Shown piece after piece: positions 14,558-22,213 of a stretch of DNA of 22,213 bases. Position 1 is the first letter of the stretch. Every line of letters begins with the position of its first letter. The notes beneath the pieces were generated by a model that saw only the letters and a list, made by a program, of their open reading frames with translations, searched no databases and had not been told where the DNA came from. The stretch is from UBA1413 sp964349885 (GTDB lineage: Bacteria; Bacteroidota; Bacteroidia; Bacteroidales; Prolixibacteraceae): positions 1 to 22,213 of the forward strand of contig CAYGIQ010000029.1 of NCBI GenBank assembly GCA_964349885.1, in the 5' to 3' direction. The translations under genes and the position numbers were made by a program.

Positions 14558-15790
14558 ATGAAGAAGCTTTTGATTTTATTCCTTGGCATAAGCTTGCTGA
14601 GTTGCAAAAAGTCGGATCCCAACCCTGAAATGCCTTTTGATCTGCCTCAGAAGTCGGCCCAGTTAATCGAAGCTGACAACCGTTTTGGTCTCGATCTCTT
14701 CAAACGGATTGTGGCTGAATCTGCTCCCAACGACAATGTTATGATTTCGCCACTGAGTGTCTCAATGGCCCTCTCAATGGTCTATAACGGAGCAAATGGC
14801 GATACCCGCCGGGAGATGGAACAAACGCTTGGGTTTTCGAACCTGACTACCGAGGAGGTTAACGCTTCCCATAAGGCGTTGCTTGCAGCACTTGCGTCGG
14901 CCGATCCCGATGTGTTGCTTCAGGTGGCCAATGCCATCTTTTATCACCAATCGCTGCAGGTTAAGAACGATTTTTTATCGGTTAACCGCAATGCTTACAA
15001 CGCCGAAATTTCCTCTCTCAATTTTGGGCAAGCAGCCTCGCTCGACATCATCAACAGCTGGGTGGCCGAAAAAACTGCCGGGAAAATACCATCAATTCTC
15101 GACCAACTTGATCCCGATCTCATGATGGTACTGCTTAATGCTGTATATTTTAATGGTATCTGGAAGTCAAAATTCGATGAGAAACGTACCCATGATTTGC
15201 CGTTTACAATGGGCGACGGAATTCAACGGAATGTGGAGACCATGCAACTCGAGAGCACCATTGCATATCAGTCGGGGTCACTCTTCAGCGCCGTACAGCT
15301 GCCTTATGGCAAGGGTCGGTTTGCAATGACTCTGTTGCTGCCAACGCCAGGCAAAAGTATGGCGGATGTTCGAAATGAGTTGAGTCTAACTCGCTGGAAC
15401 GTGTGGATGAAAGGCTTCAAGGAGACTTCGAATGTGGTGGTTCAAATGCCGCGGTTTAAGTTTGCCTGGGAGTTGCGGCTGAATCAAACCTTAAAGGCCA
15501 TGGGCATGGAAAAACCTTTTATCCCAAAGGTTGCAGATTTCACTGGGATATCTTCTGAAACCGATCTTTTTATCGATTTTGTTATCCATAAAACCTATGT
15601 CGATGTAAATGAGAATGGCACCGAGGCTGCTGCGGTTACTGCTGTGGGTATGAGTACCACCAGCATGCCGGTAGACCAACCGGTTAAGACCTATTTCATT
15701 GCCGACCGTCCCTTTGTATTTGCCATCACCGAGAAATCAACCGGCACCATACTCTTTATAGGAGAGATGAATGCTCCTTCTTATCAGTAG
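14558..15790 (+). CDS. Serpin-family protease inhibitor, lipoprotein
   Basis: A 410-residue lipoprotein from the ATG at 14558: MKKLLILFLGISLLS-Cys16, a clear lipobox. The frame extends upstream to 14441, but that extension carries no features and would bury the signal peptide. The serpin fold is evident throughout: NVMISPLSVSMALSMVYNGA (about 60-80), NAIFYH, LLNAVYFNGIWKSKFD (about 192-207), MPRFKF (about 297-302). The hinge NGTEAAAVTAV (about 353-363) has the small-residue P15-P9 pattern of inhibitory serpins. FIADRPFVFAI (380-390) fits the serpin signature at every position. Counting 15 residues from the hinge Gly places P1 near Thr367-Thr368, with Met365 and Met370 as alternatives, which would suit elastase- or subtilisin-like targets; this is inferred. 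It would sit as a lipoprotein in the periplasm or on the surface and trap proteases irreversibly. It is divergent from the sigma operon. Confidence 0.92.
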   Translation: MKKLLILFLGISLLSCKKSDPNPEMPFDLPQKSAQLIEADNRFGLDLFKRIVAESAPNDNVMISPLSVSMALSMVYNGANGDTRREMEQTLGFSNLTTEEVNASHKALLAALASADPDVLLQVANAIFYHQSLQVKNDFLSVNRNAYNAEISSLNFGQAASLDIINSWVAEKTAGKIPSILDQLDPDLMMVLLNAVYFNGIWKSKFDEKRTHDLPFTMGDGIQRNVETMQLESTIAYQSGSLFSAVQLPYGKGRFAMTLLLPTPGKSMADVRNELSLTRWNVWMKGFKETSNVVVQMPRFKFAWELRLNQTLKAMGMEKPFIPKVADFTGISSETDLFIDFVIHKTYVDVNENGTEAAAVTAVGMSTTSMPVDQPVKTYFIADRPFVFAITEKSTGTILFIGEMNAPSYQ

Positions 15791-15893
15791 GTTGATTAAA
15801 TGCAGTCCATCTCGGGCGTTTTACCAAAGGGGTTATTCCATCTGTTGGCAAAAATCCGGAGCATTACAAAGGAGTTAAATTTTTCGATCGCAA

Positions 15894-16520
15894 TTATTTC
15901 CCCATGCTTTGCTCAAAATCAACGCGGTTTTTGATGGATCGGCCAAGGGTGAGCTCATCGGTATATTCGAGGTCGTCGCCAACCGAAATTCCACGGGCCA
16001 ATGTGGTAACCCTTATGCCAAAGGGATGTAATTTGCGGTAGATATAAAAATTGGTGGTATCACCTTCCATCGTGGTGGGCAGTGCCAGTACAATTTCCTG
16101 TATCTCTCCGGATGCCACCCTTCCGATCAGCGATTCAATTTCGAGGTGTGAGGGGGCTATGCCCTCCATGGGAGAAATGATGCCCCCGAGAACATGGTAC
16201 TTTCCGTCGAACTGGTGGGTGTTTTCAATCGAAATTACATCGCGTATATTTTCAACCACGCACACCAGTGCTGCATTACGGGAAGCGTTGGCACAAATCT
16301 GACAAATTTCGGTGTCGGAGATGTTGTGGCATATATTGCAGTGAATTACTTCGTTGCGCAAACGAATGAGACTTTCTCCAAGCCGGGTTACCTCCAACTT
16401 TTCTTGACGCAATAAATGCAATACCAACCTTAAGGCAGTCTTCTTACCTATTCCCGGTAGTTTTGATATTTCGTGGACTGCCGATTCCAGCAGACGGGAT
16501 GAGAAGTTTTCGATTTGCAT
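15894..16520 (-). CDS. recR: Recombination mediator RecR
   Basis: A 208-residue protein from the ATG at 16520, close to the usual 200 or so. It acts with RecF/RecO to load RecA at gaps in DNA. In order: helix-hairpin-helix around LPGIGKKTALRLVLHLL (residues 21-37); a four-cysteine zinc finger with Cys61, Cys64, Cys73 and Cys76 (HCNICHN...EICQIC); and a Toprim domain about 85-175 starting VCVVENIRDV, with ISPMEGIAP and ALPTTMEGDTTNFYI. The C-terminal GISVGDDLEYTDELTLGRS is also characteristic. The frame can be extended to a GTG at 16568, but that start is not conserved-looking and MQIENFSSRLLESAV is the normal N-terminus. It lies 130 bases downstream of mrpA and converges on the serpin gene with about 100 bases between them. 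Confidence 0.96.
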   Translation of the reverse strand: MQIENFSSRLLESAVHEISKLPGIGKKTALRLVLHLLRQEKLEVTRLGESLIRLRNEVIHCNICHNISDTEICQICANASRNAALVCVVENIRDVISIENTHQFDGKYHVLGGIISPMEGIAPSHLEIESLIGRVASGEIQEIVLALPTTMEGDTTNFYIYRKLHPFGIRVTTLARGISVGDDLEYTDELTLGRSIKNRVDFEQSMGK

Positions 16521-16650
16521 ATCTGATCGCGAAATTAGCCATTTTGGAGGTGTAATCCACCCACGCACAAATTAATGCTGACGGTTCTGTCTCTAAAATC
16601 TGTTGTAACTTTCGGTTCCAGTAATCTTGTGAAAAGCAGTTGACAATGGA

Positions 16651-18969
16651 TTATGAATGTTCGATCTCGTCGGTTTTCTGTTTGTTGTGTCTAAACCGCA
16701 GCAGAGAATAAACCCCAATTGCAGCAATGGTGAGCACCGTAATCTCACCCATGGTATCGAGTCCTCTAAAATCGACCAGAATTACATTCACTACATTTCT
16801 GCCGTGGGCTTCTATGTAGCTGTTTTCCAGAAAGTAGCTGCTTATGGTGCCATCGGGAGGTAAAGTTAGTACCAGCATTACGATGAGGGTAAGTAGCCCC
16901 CCTGCCACCAGCGACAATACCCCATCGCGAAGCAATACCCTACGGGGCGAAAGGTTGGCCATGCGGGGTACGTTGTACACAATGAGTACCAACAAAATTA
17001 CGGTAAGGGTTTCAATCGAAAACTGGGTGAATGCCAGGTCGGGAGCACTGAAGAACGAAAAGAGCAATGCGGTGCCATACCCTACAACCCCCAGCGAGGC
17101 TACAGCACTAAGTACGGTTTTGGAAAGTATGGCCCCAATGGTGGCCAGAATCATCACCGCTACGGTAAGCGCTTCGTAAAAGTAAATTCCCTCAAAGTTG
17201 GGTGTAAAATTTCCAGGCAGACCTTTTCTCACCATGGTATAGATGGCCAGCAACATAAACGTGGTGAGTATCCAGTAGAAATAGTTTCGAAGATATCCGT
17301 TTTGAAAAAACCGGGTTTGCCGGGCAGAAAAAGAAACCAGACCCTGCATCATTAAATTGTAGCCCTCTTCCGGGCCAAACCTGGCCATTGCATTGAAGAA
17401 GGGCAGCTGCCTGCGAATTAGTCGGGTTGTATTGTAAACGGCAATCCCCCCGACGAGGGTAAGTCCGCTCAACATCAGCATAGGGGTTATTCCATGCCAC
17501 AGCGACAACTTAATGCCATCGGTAAGCGAAACTGCTTTAACTGCAGGTCCCACCAAATTTAGCGAGGCGAGCAGCGGAAAAATACCCAAAACCAAACCTG
17601 CAGACCCCAACAATACTGGTCCCAACCACAAAGTAACAGGAGCATGGTGGGGATGTTTCGGGGTTTCGGAATAGGTTCCAAAGAAGGGTTTGAAGCCCAC
17701 CATCAGTGCAGTGGCCACCAGAAACATGTTGGTAACCACGGCCGCTGCGGTAAGCAACGCCGGATGCAGCGCTGTATGAAGGGTGGCCTCATATATGATC
17801 TCTTTGGCTACAAATCCAAGGAAGGGTGGGATCCCCGAATAGGAGAGGGCTGCCAAAACTGCTGCAACGAAAATGAAGGGCAGATATTTCCGAAGACCGC
17901 CCAGTTTGTATATATCGCGGGTGCCTGTTTCATGGTCGATGGCTCCTGCCACAAGGAAAAGAGCTCCTTTGTAAAGGGCATGCACCACCAGGAAGGTCAT
18001 GGCAGCGGTTATGGCGTATTTCCCGCCCAGACCAATTAGAAACACCATTATTCCCAAGGCACTTACTGTAGTGTAAGCCAGAATCCGCTTCAGATCGCTT
18101 TGTCCAACCGCCATAAAGGCGCCCATTAGCATGGTAATACCTCCGAAAGTGGTAAGCAGGGTATGCCAAATCTCAGGACCCGAGAGCAATGGATTAAACC
18201 TGGCAAGGAGAAAAACACCAGCTTTTACCATAGTTGCCGAGTGGAGATAGGCACTCACCGGGGTGGGTGCCTCCATGGCATTGGGAAGCCAGAAATGGAA
18301 TGGGAACTGGGCCGATTTGGTGAAAGCTCCAGCTAGGACAAGCAGCAAAATTGGAAGGTAGAGACTATGGCTGGTAATTATGCCCGGTTGTGCAATGAGT
18401 TCTGAGATGGAATAACTGCCTCCGATGTTGCCTATGAGAATGAGTCCTGCCATCAAGGCAAGTCCGCCACCTCCTGTAACAATGAGTGCTTGAAGTGAAG
18501 CGTAGCGCGACCGTTCAGACTCGTGGTTGAACCCAATCAGCAGATAGGAGCTGATGCTGGTGAGTTCCCAGAAAATAAAGAGCGCCAGAATGTTGTCCGA
18601 CAGTACCACACCCAACATGGAGGTCATGAAAAAGAGCAGGTACCCATAAAAGCGGCCCTGCTTTCGATGCCCGTGCAGGTATCCCGATGCATAGTAGAGA
18701 ATGATGGCCCCGATGCCGCTAACAATCAATCCAAAAGTGAGGCTCAACCCATCGATCAGGAAACTGAGGTTAATGTCGAACGCAGGAAACCACCTGTAGG
18801 TTAAGTTGATGGTTTCGCCGGCGGCAACTCTGCCCATGAATCCTGCAAGAAACACAAAAACCACGACAGGGTAGAGGGCCAGCAATATGCCAGCAGCCTT
18901 ATGGAAATATCGGTTAACAAATGGGGCGGCAATGGCTGCCAAAAATCCAACTATAAGTAAAGTCAGCAT
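16651..18969 (-). CDS. mrpA: Mrp-type Na+/H+ antiporter subunit A
   Basis: A 772-residue, very hydrophobic inner-membrane protein, the largest subunit of the Mrp cation/proton antiporter and homologous to complex I NuoL/ND5. The proton-channel part (about 60-420) shows the key charged residues inside helices: Glu135 in LFIFWELTSISSYLLIGF, Lys218 in AFTKSAQFPFHFWLP, the PTPVSAYLHSATMVKAG stretch with Lys249, and HALYKGALFLVAG. The C-terminal part, from about residue 605, holds the DUF4040/MbhD-like helices (YFYEALTVAVMILATIGAI, APDLAFTQFSIETLTVILL). It ends with an MbhE-like segment (NVVNVILVDFRGLDTMGEITVLTIAAIG). The length fits an A subunit without a fused B. It is the last gene of the operon, 12 bases after mrpG, preceded by a good Shine-Dalgarno. 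Having A last rather than first is the oddity. Confidence 0.93.
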   Translation of the reverse strand: MLTLLIVGFLAAIAAPFVNRYFHKAAGILLALYPVVVFVFLAGFMGRVAAGETINLTYRWFPAFDINLSFLIDGLSLTFGLIVSGIGAIILYYASGYLHGHRKQGRFYGYLLFFMTSMLGVVLSDNILALFIFWELTSISSYLLIGFNHESERSRYASLQALIVTGGGGLALMAGLILIGNIGGSYSISELIAQPGIITSHSLYLPILLLVLAGAFTKSAQFPFHFWLPNAMEAPTPVSAYLHSATMVKAGVFLLARFNPLLSGPEIWHTLLTTFGGITMLMGAFMAVGQSDLKRILAYTTVSALGIMVFLIGLGGKYAITAAMTFLVVHALYKGALFLVAGAIDHETGTRDIYKLGGLRKYLPFIFVAAVLAALSYSGIPPFLGFVAKEIIYEATLHTALHPALLTAAAVVTNMFLVATALMVGFKPFFGTYSETPKHPHHAPVTLWLGPVLLGSAGLVLGIFPLLASLNLVGPAVKAVSLTDGIKLSLWHGITPMLMLSGLTLVGGIAVYNTTRLIRRQLPFFNAMARFGPEEGYNLMMQGLVSFSARQTRFFQNGYLRNYFYWILTTFMLLAIYTMVRKGLPGNFTPNFEGIYFYEALTVAVMILATIGAILSKTVLSAVASLGVVGYGTALLFSFFSAPDLAFTQFSIETLTVILLVLIVYNVPRMANLSPRRVLLRDGVLSLVAGGLLTLIVMLVLTLPPDGTISSYFLENSYIEAHGRNVVNVILVDFRGLDTMGEITVLTIAAIGVYSLLRFRHNKQKTDEIEHS

Positions 18970-18976
18970 GGTGGTT

Positions 18977-18983
18977 TCTCCTT
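18977..18983 (-). promoter_or_regulatory. Ribosome binding site of mrpA
   Basis: AAGGAGA on the minus strand, ending 7 bases before the mrpA ATG and overlapping the TAA of mrpG. A clear Shine-Dalgarno is uncommon in this phylum and here supports the 18969 start. Confidence 0.55.
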
Positions 18984-19377
18984 ACGATTTGGGTTTTGTG
19001 TCGGGTTCGATGCTTTGCTCTTTGCCAAAAGGTTTAAAACTTTGCATTTCGGGGTCGTACTGGCCTGCTAGGGCATCGTGACCCATTTTCTCCCAAATGG
19101 GAAGTTTCATTATGTAGGCTGCTTTGGCCAGCAGCTGAGCCCCGATAGGAACGGTTAATATCAGAAATATCAAAATTCCGAATACCTGCATGGTAATGCT
19201 GAAAGTAAAAAAGTGCAGAACGGCACCAATCAGCATAAAGGCAACCCCAAAGGTGGCGCCAATGGTACTGGCCGACATCCTCAGGTATACATCGGGCATT
19301 TTCAGGAGCCCAATGGCAGCTATCAGGATGCCTAAAGCACCAGCCGACAGGAAAAATATGACCAATATCTCTTTCAT
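18982..19377 (-). CDS. mrpG: Mrp-type Na+/H+ antiporter subunit G
   Basis: A 131-residue inner-membrane subunit with three hydrophobic helices: FFLSAGALGILIAAIGLL, GATFGVAFMLIGAVLHFF and VFGILIFLILTVPIGAQLLAKAAY. The sequence GLLKMPDVYLRMSASTIGATFG is the hallmark of the MnhG/PhaG family. A hydrophilic tail of about 40 residues with a Lys/Pro-rich end makes it slightly longer than the usual 110-120. It is a small membrane subunit needed for assembly of the antiporter. It starts 12 bases after the mrpF stop and ends 12 bases before mrpA. Confidence 0.92.
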   Translation of the reverse strand: MKEILVIFFLSAGALGILIAAIGLLKMPDVYLRMSASTIGATFGVAFMLIGAVLHFFTFSITMQVFGILIFLILTVPIGAQLLAKAAYIMKLPIWEKMGHDALAGQYDPEMQSFKPFGKEQSIEPDTKPKS

Positions 19378-19389
19378 GGTAGTTCGGAT

Positions 19390-19683
19390 TTAACGTTCAT
19401 CAAATTTATCCCCTTTGCTCTCTCCCTTTACGTAGTAGTAGGTAAAGGCAACTGTTCCGAGGAAAGCTATCAGTGCCAGTATAAGCGAGATCTCAACGAA
19501 GACCTCACTTTCGTGCAAAATGGCGTAGGCCGATAGCGTTCCGATGCTGACAATCATCAGCAGGTCGAGGGCTATGACTTTGTCCATCAGTCGTGGACCT
19601 TTGAATACCCTGATGGAAATGAGCAGCATGGACAAGCTCATCATGGGCAGAATAAAATATTGAATAGCGTTGTGCAGCATCAT
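19390..19683 (-). CDS. mrpF: Mrp-type Na+/H+ antiporter subunit F
   Basis: A 97-residue inner-membrane subunit with three helices. The conserved RVFKGPRLMDKVIALDLLMI stretch (about 25-44), with the Asp in the second helix, is diagnostic of the MnhF/PhaF family. FVEISLILALIAFLGTVAFTYY forms the third helix. The N-terminus reads Met-Met. The first ATG overlaps the mrpE stop as ATGA (19680-19683) and follows a strong Shine-Dalgarno, so it is preferred. Translation is probably coupled to mrpE. Confidence 0.92.
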   Translation of the reverse strand: MMLHNAIQYFILPMMSLSMLLISIRVFKGPRLMDKVIALDLLMIVSIGTLSAYAILHESEVFVEISLILALIAFLGTVAFTYYYVKGESKGDKFDER

Positions 19684-20159
19684 CTTAGTACCTCCAGTAA
19701 TTTTTTCTCCAGTCCGTTTTTAATGTCGGCAATATTTTTCGCTGGATCGTTGTCTAGATATACGTTATACACATACAGAATGGTGCGATCGTCTGAAAGA
19801 GCAATGCTGGTAGTACCGGGGGTAAGGGTAATGGTACTGGCCAACAAGGTGATTTCGAGGTCGGTCTTGGCATCGAGTGGCAAAGCTATAATTCCCGGCC
19901 GCATGTTGTGGCTGGGTGTTACAATGTCGTAGGCAATCAGAATGCTGCCCTTTATAATCTCCCTAATAAACAACCAGAGAAACGGAATCAGTCGCGGGGC
20001 GAAGTGGATATAGTTGATCTCTTCGCGCTGCTTGCGGTTCAGAAACCAAATGACCACCCAGCCTATGGTTAACCCAAACACCAGATTGATGAAGGTGAAA
20101 CTTTCGGTGAGGGCCAGCCAGATGAATGCGAGAAACAAGTTTTGCAGCAAATACTTCAT
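19680..20159 (-). CDS. mrpE: Mrp-type Na+/H+ antiporter subunit E
   Basis: A 159-residue inner-membrane subunit. The N-terminal hydrophobic hairpin (NLFLAFIWLALTESFTFINLVFG, then IGWVVIWFLNRKQ) is followed by a third segment, FLWLFIREIIKGSILIAYDIV. A cytoplasmic domain comes next, with the family signature TLLASTITLTPGTTSIALSDD (about 108-128) and LYVYNVYLDN. MrpE subunits are needed for full antiporter activity and assembly. It begins 78 bases after mrpD. That gap has no clear promoter; it contains an 11-base palindrome, ACCGGGCCGGT (20180-20190), of unknown meaning. Confidence 0.92.
   Translation of the reverse strand: MKYLLQNLFLAFIWLALTESFTFINLVFGLTIGWVVIWFLNRKQREEINYIHFAPRLIPFLWLFIREIIKGSILIAYDIVTPSHNMRPGIIALPLDAKTDLEITLLASTITLTPGTTSIALSDDRTILYVYNVYLDNDPAKNIADIKNGLEKKLLEVLR
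19690..19695 (-). promoter_or_regulatory. Ribosome binding site of mrpF
   Basis: GGAGGT on the minus strand, inside the end of mrpE and 6 bases before the first of two adjacent ATGs. This strong Shine-Dalgarno supports the 19683 start and re-initiation at the ATGA overlap. Confidence 0.55.
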
Positions 20160-20237
20160 GGTAGCAATTTTTCGGGTTTACCGGGCCGGTCGAATGGACC
20201 TTATGATGGATCTATGGTTCATATTTCTTTATTTAAT

Positions 20238-21773
20238 CTATCGGACGTTGCCGAGTACGGCCTGTATGTATAACTCAGGAGTCAGCAACTCCCGGGCTGC
20301 TTGCTCGGCAAGCAGGAACATAGGTTGTGGATTAAATCCTATTGTCAGGGTAATTACCGCGAGGAAAATTACCGGCAGCGTCATGTAGATGTTGCGTTTT
20401 GAAAATAGTCCCGGTTCAATCTTGTCTTGTGGTATCTTACCGGGATGGTTTTTCCAGAACGCCTCGTTCCAGATTTTGGTCATGGAATAGAGCGTGAGCA
20501 AACCCACCAACAAGGCAACGAATACAAAAAAATACTCATGAATGTCAAGTGCAGCCTTAACCACAAAGAATTTGGACCAAAAGCCAGATAAAGGGGGAAT
20601 TCCGGCGAGCGAAAGAGCTGGAATCAGAAACAATACCGCCAGAATAGGATAGCTGTTTACCAATCCTCCCACCTGCTTGATGTCGTAACTGCCGCCAACG
20701 CGTTTTACCAGGCCACTTATAAGGAATAGGTTGGCCTTTACAATAATGTGGTGCATAATGTAGAACACGGCACCCGCTATGGCTAGGGGGGTAAATAGGG
20801 CCAATCCGAATATCATATAGCCAATCTGACTGATGATGTGAAATGAGAGAATCCGGCGCATATCGTATTGCGAGGCCGCACCCAAAACCCCCACAAACAT
20901 GGTGAAGCCCGAGATCCAAAGGATTATGGTATGGGTATGAGCAATATCGCCGGTAAAAATTAGGGTAAAGACACGCATCAGTGAATAAACACCCACTTTG
21001 GTGAGCATGCCGGCAAAGATGGCCGAAATGCTGATGGGCGGGGTATGGTACGATGATGGGAGCCAGAAAAAGAGCGGAAATATGGCAGCCTTAATCCCAA
21101 AACTCAGCAGGAAGAAGAGCGAAACCAGCGTAACCACTGCCTGATTGTCAACCTCCTTGACTTTCAATGCAAGGTCGGCCATGTTGAGGGTTCCGGTTAA
21201 ACCATACAAAAATGCGATGCCTATCAGGAAGAAGGCCGACGAAATAAGGTTGATGGTTACATACTTAAAAGTACCTTCAATCTGAAGCTTTGTTCCGTCG
21301 AGCGACAGCAATACAAACGACGAAATGAGCATCACCTCAAACCATACATACATGTTGAAGAGGTCGCCGGTTAAAAATGCTCCGTTGATGCCCATGAACA
21401 TGATGTTCAGCATCGGATAGTAGGCAAACTGTCGCCGTTTGGGAATCATGTCGCCGTTTATGCGTCGGGTTTTCATCGACGAAATCGAGTAGAGCCCGGT
21501 GGCAAAAGCCATGATTCCGGTAATTACCACCATTATGGCACTGAACGTATCGGCTACGATGCTTATGCCAAATGGGGCTTTCCAGCTGCCTATCTGCGAG
21601 ACCTGAATGCCATTGGACATGACTTTGTAAAGCAACAGAATGCTAAAAAGCATAAGGATCACCGATCCTGCCAGGTTGGCAAGCTCCTGAATTTTGGGTT
21701 TTCTCCAAAGCACAAGGGTGATCAATCCTAGGGCTAGGGGCAGCAGTATCGGGGAGACTATAAGTGCATGCAT
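20238..21773 (-). CDS. mrpD: Mrp-type Na+/H+ antiporter subunit D
   Basis: A 511-residue, roughly 14-helix inner-membrane subunit, homologous to complex I NuoM/N and forming a second proton channel beside MrpA. Key in-helix charges are present: Glu146 in MYVWFEVMLISSFVLL, Lys228 in LSFGIKAAIFPLFFWLP, and Lys259 in AGMLTKVGVYSLMRVF. The family sequences SQYDMRRILSFHIISQIGYMIFG and LSLAGIPPLSGFWSKF are intact, so it should be functional. It starts 105 bases after mrpC. No promoter or second gene is convincing in that gap, and a 21-codon frame there has no features. Confidence 0.93.
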   Translation of the reverse strand: MHALIVSPILLPLALGLITLVLWRKPKIQELANLAGSVILMLFSILLLYKVMSNGIQVSQIGSWKAPFGISIVADTFSAIMVVITGIMAFATGLYSISSMKTRRINGDMIPKRRQFAYYPMLNIMFMGINGAFLTGDLFNMYVWFEVMLISSFVLLSLDGTKLQIEGTFKYVTINLISSAFFLIGIAFLYGLTGTLNMADLALKVKEVDNQAVVTLVSLFFLLSFGIKAAIFPLFFWLPSSYHTPPISISAIFAGMLTKVGVYSLMRVFTLIFTGDIAHTHTIILWISGFTMFVGVLGAASQYDMRRILSFHIISQIGYMIFGLALFTPLAIAGAVFYIMHHIIVKANLFLISGLVKRVGGSYDIKQVGGLVNSYPILAVLFLIPALSLAGIPPLSGFWSKFFVVKAALDIHEYFFVFVALLVGLLTLYSMTKIWNEAFWKNHPGKIPQDKIEPGLFSKRNIYMTLPVIFLAVITLTIGFNPQPMFLLAEQAARELLTPELYIQAVLGNVR

Positions 21774-21878
21774 AATTGGGTACGCTTAGAGATCAAACAG
21801 GGTAAGGATTGGTATGAAGAGAAGGCAACGATAAACTGTATGGCCATTTTCTTTTCGTGGATGGTGATGTAAATTTGA

Positions 21879-22213
21879 TCAGACATCGCTCGACTGAAGT
21901 TTATCGGAGTCATCGACGCCGGCCGATTGGTAAACACGCTGTATCATTACAATGGCAAATGCAGTGACGCCAAAACCGATGACAATGGCGGTAAGCACCA
22001 GTGCCTGAGGCAGAGGATCGGCAACCGTGTCGGTTATCGACTTGCTGCCCACCTCTATAAGAGGGGCCTTCCCTCGGGTCAGTCGGCCCATAGTGAAGAT
22101 CAGCAGATTAACGGCATGAGACAAAAACAGCAAACCAATAATCAGTTTGATGATGCTTCGCCGGAGTATCATAAAAAGGGCTGCCGAAAAAAGAACCCCT
22201 ATGAGAATGGCCA
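21879..22213 (-). CDS. mrpC: Mrp-type Na+/H+ antiporter subunit C, partial (5' end outside window)
   Basis: A NuoK-like subunit with three short helices. An ATG at 22172 would give 97 residues, but the frame continues without a stop to the window edge, encoding GVLFSAALFMILRRS in front of it. That is the normal MrpC N-terminal helix, so the true start lies beyond 22213. Conserved stretches are ILRRSIIKLIIGLLFLSHAVNLLIFTMG, DPLPQALVLTAIVIGFGVTAFAIVM and a short acidic tail. In the complex MrpC packs against MrpD and MrpA. The subunit normally paired with it, MrpB, is not seen in this window and would be expected just upstream. Confidence 0.93.
   Translation of the reverse strand, partial: AILIGVLFSAALFMILRRSIIKLIIGLLFLSHAVNLLIFTMGRLTRGKAPLIEVGSKSITDTVADPLPQALVLTAIVIGFGVTAFAIVMIQRVYQSAGVDDSDKLQSSDV

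Noticed and set aside
15791..15893. Terminator between the convergent serpin and recR genes
   Set aside because: No GC-rich hairpin followed by a T-run could be found on either strand.
16521..16568. GTG start extending RecR by 16 residues
   Set aside because: The added residues do not resemble RecR N-termini, and the ATG at 16520 gives the usual length and sequence.
20180..20190. Palindrome ACCGGGCCGGT between mrpD and mrpE as an operator
   Set aside because: It is a single short palindrome inside an operon, without a second copy or a nearby regulator gene.

Overview
The window looks like a chromosomal segment of a Bacteroidota bacterium, probably Bacteroidales/Marinilabiliales-like. The basis is an STN-domain TonB receptor followed by a DUF4249 lipoprotein, lipoproteins with short lipoboxes, outer-membrane barrels ending in aromatic residues, a TTG-N21-TATTTTTG promoter of the Bacteroidota type, and mostly absent Shine-Dalgarno sequences. 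No tRNA, rRNA, CRISPR array, insertion sequence or integrase was seen. The species cannot be named from this sequence.

Layout. (1) 1-1112, plus strand: the 3' part of a monofunctional aspartate kinase gene. (2) 9589 down to 1178, minus strand: six tightly packed envelope genes, probably one operon. In transcription order they are a TonB-dependent receptor with an N-terminal STN domain, a DUF4249 lipoprotein, a secreted protein with an MG2-like start and a plug-like end, a secreted protein of unknown function, a small outer-membrane barrel, and an LVIVD beta-propeller lipoprotein. Two of the junctions are ATGA overlaps. (3) 9885-12437, plus strand, divergent from that operon: a secreted M14 zinc carboxypeptidase-like enzyme. 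(4) 14376 down to 12440, minus strand: an ECF sigma factor and a protein with a cytoplasmic anti-sigma-like head, one transmembrane helix, a long periplasmic linker and an outer-membrane barrel-like tail. This resembles the dual-membrane-spanning anti-sigma (Dma) architecture. (5) 14558-15790, plus strand: an inhibitory-type serpin lipoprotein. (6) 16520 down to 15894, minus strand: recR. (7) 22213 down to 16651, minus strand: a Mrp-type Na+/H+ antiporter operon in the order C (cut by the window end), D, E, F, G, A, with no B subunit inside the window.

How they may work together. The Mrp genes encode one inner-membrane complex that exchanges cytoplasmic Na+ for protons, giving salt and pH tolerance. 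The centre of the window is devoted to the cell envelope: a receptor operon, a secreted peptidase, a protease inhibitor anchored as a lipoprotein, and a trans-envelope sigma/anti-sigma pair. Whether the sigma pair controls its neighbours is inference, since no shared alternative promoter motif could be shown by eye. The most noteworthy item is the Dma-like sigma pair, followed by the receptor operon with its unusual barrel-less plug-like protein, and the permuted mrp gene order.
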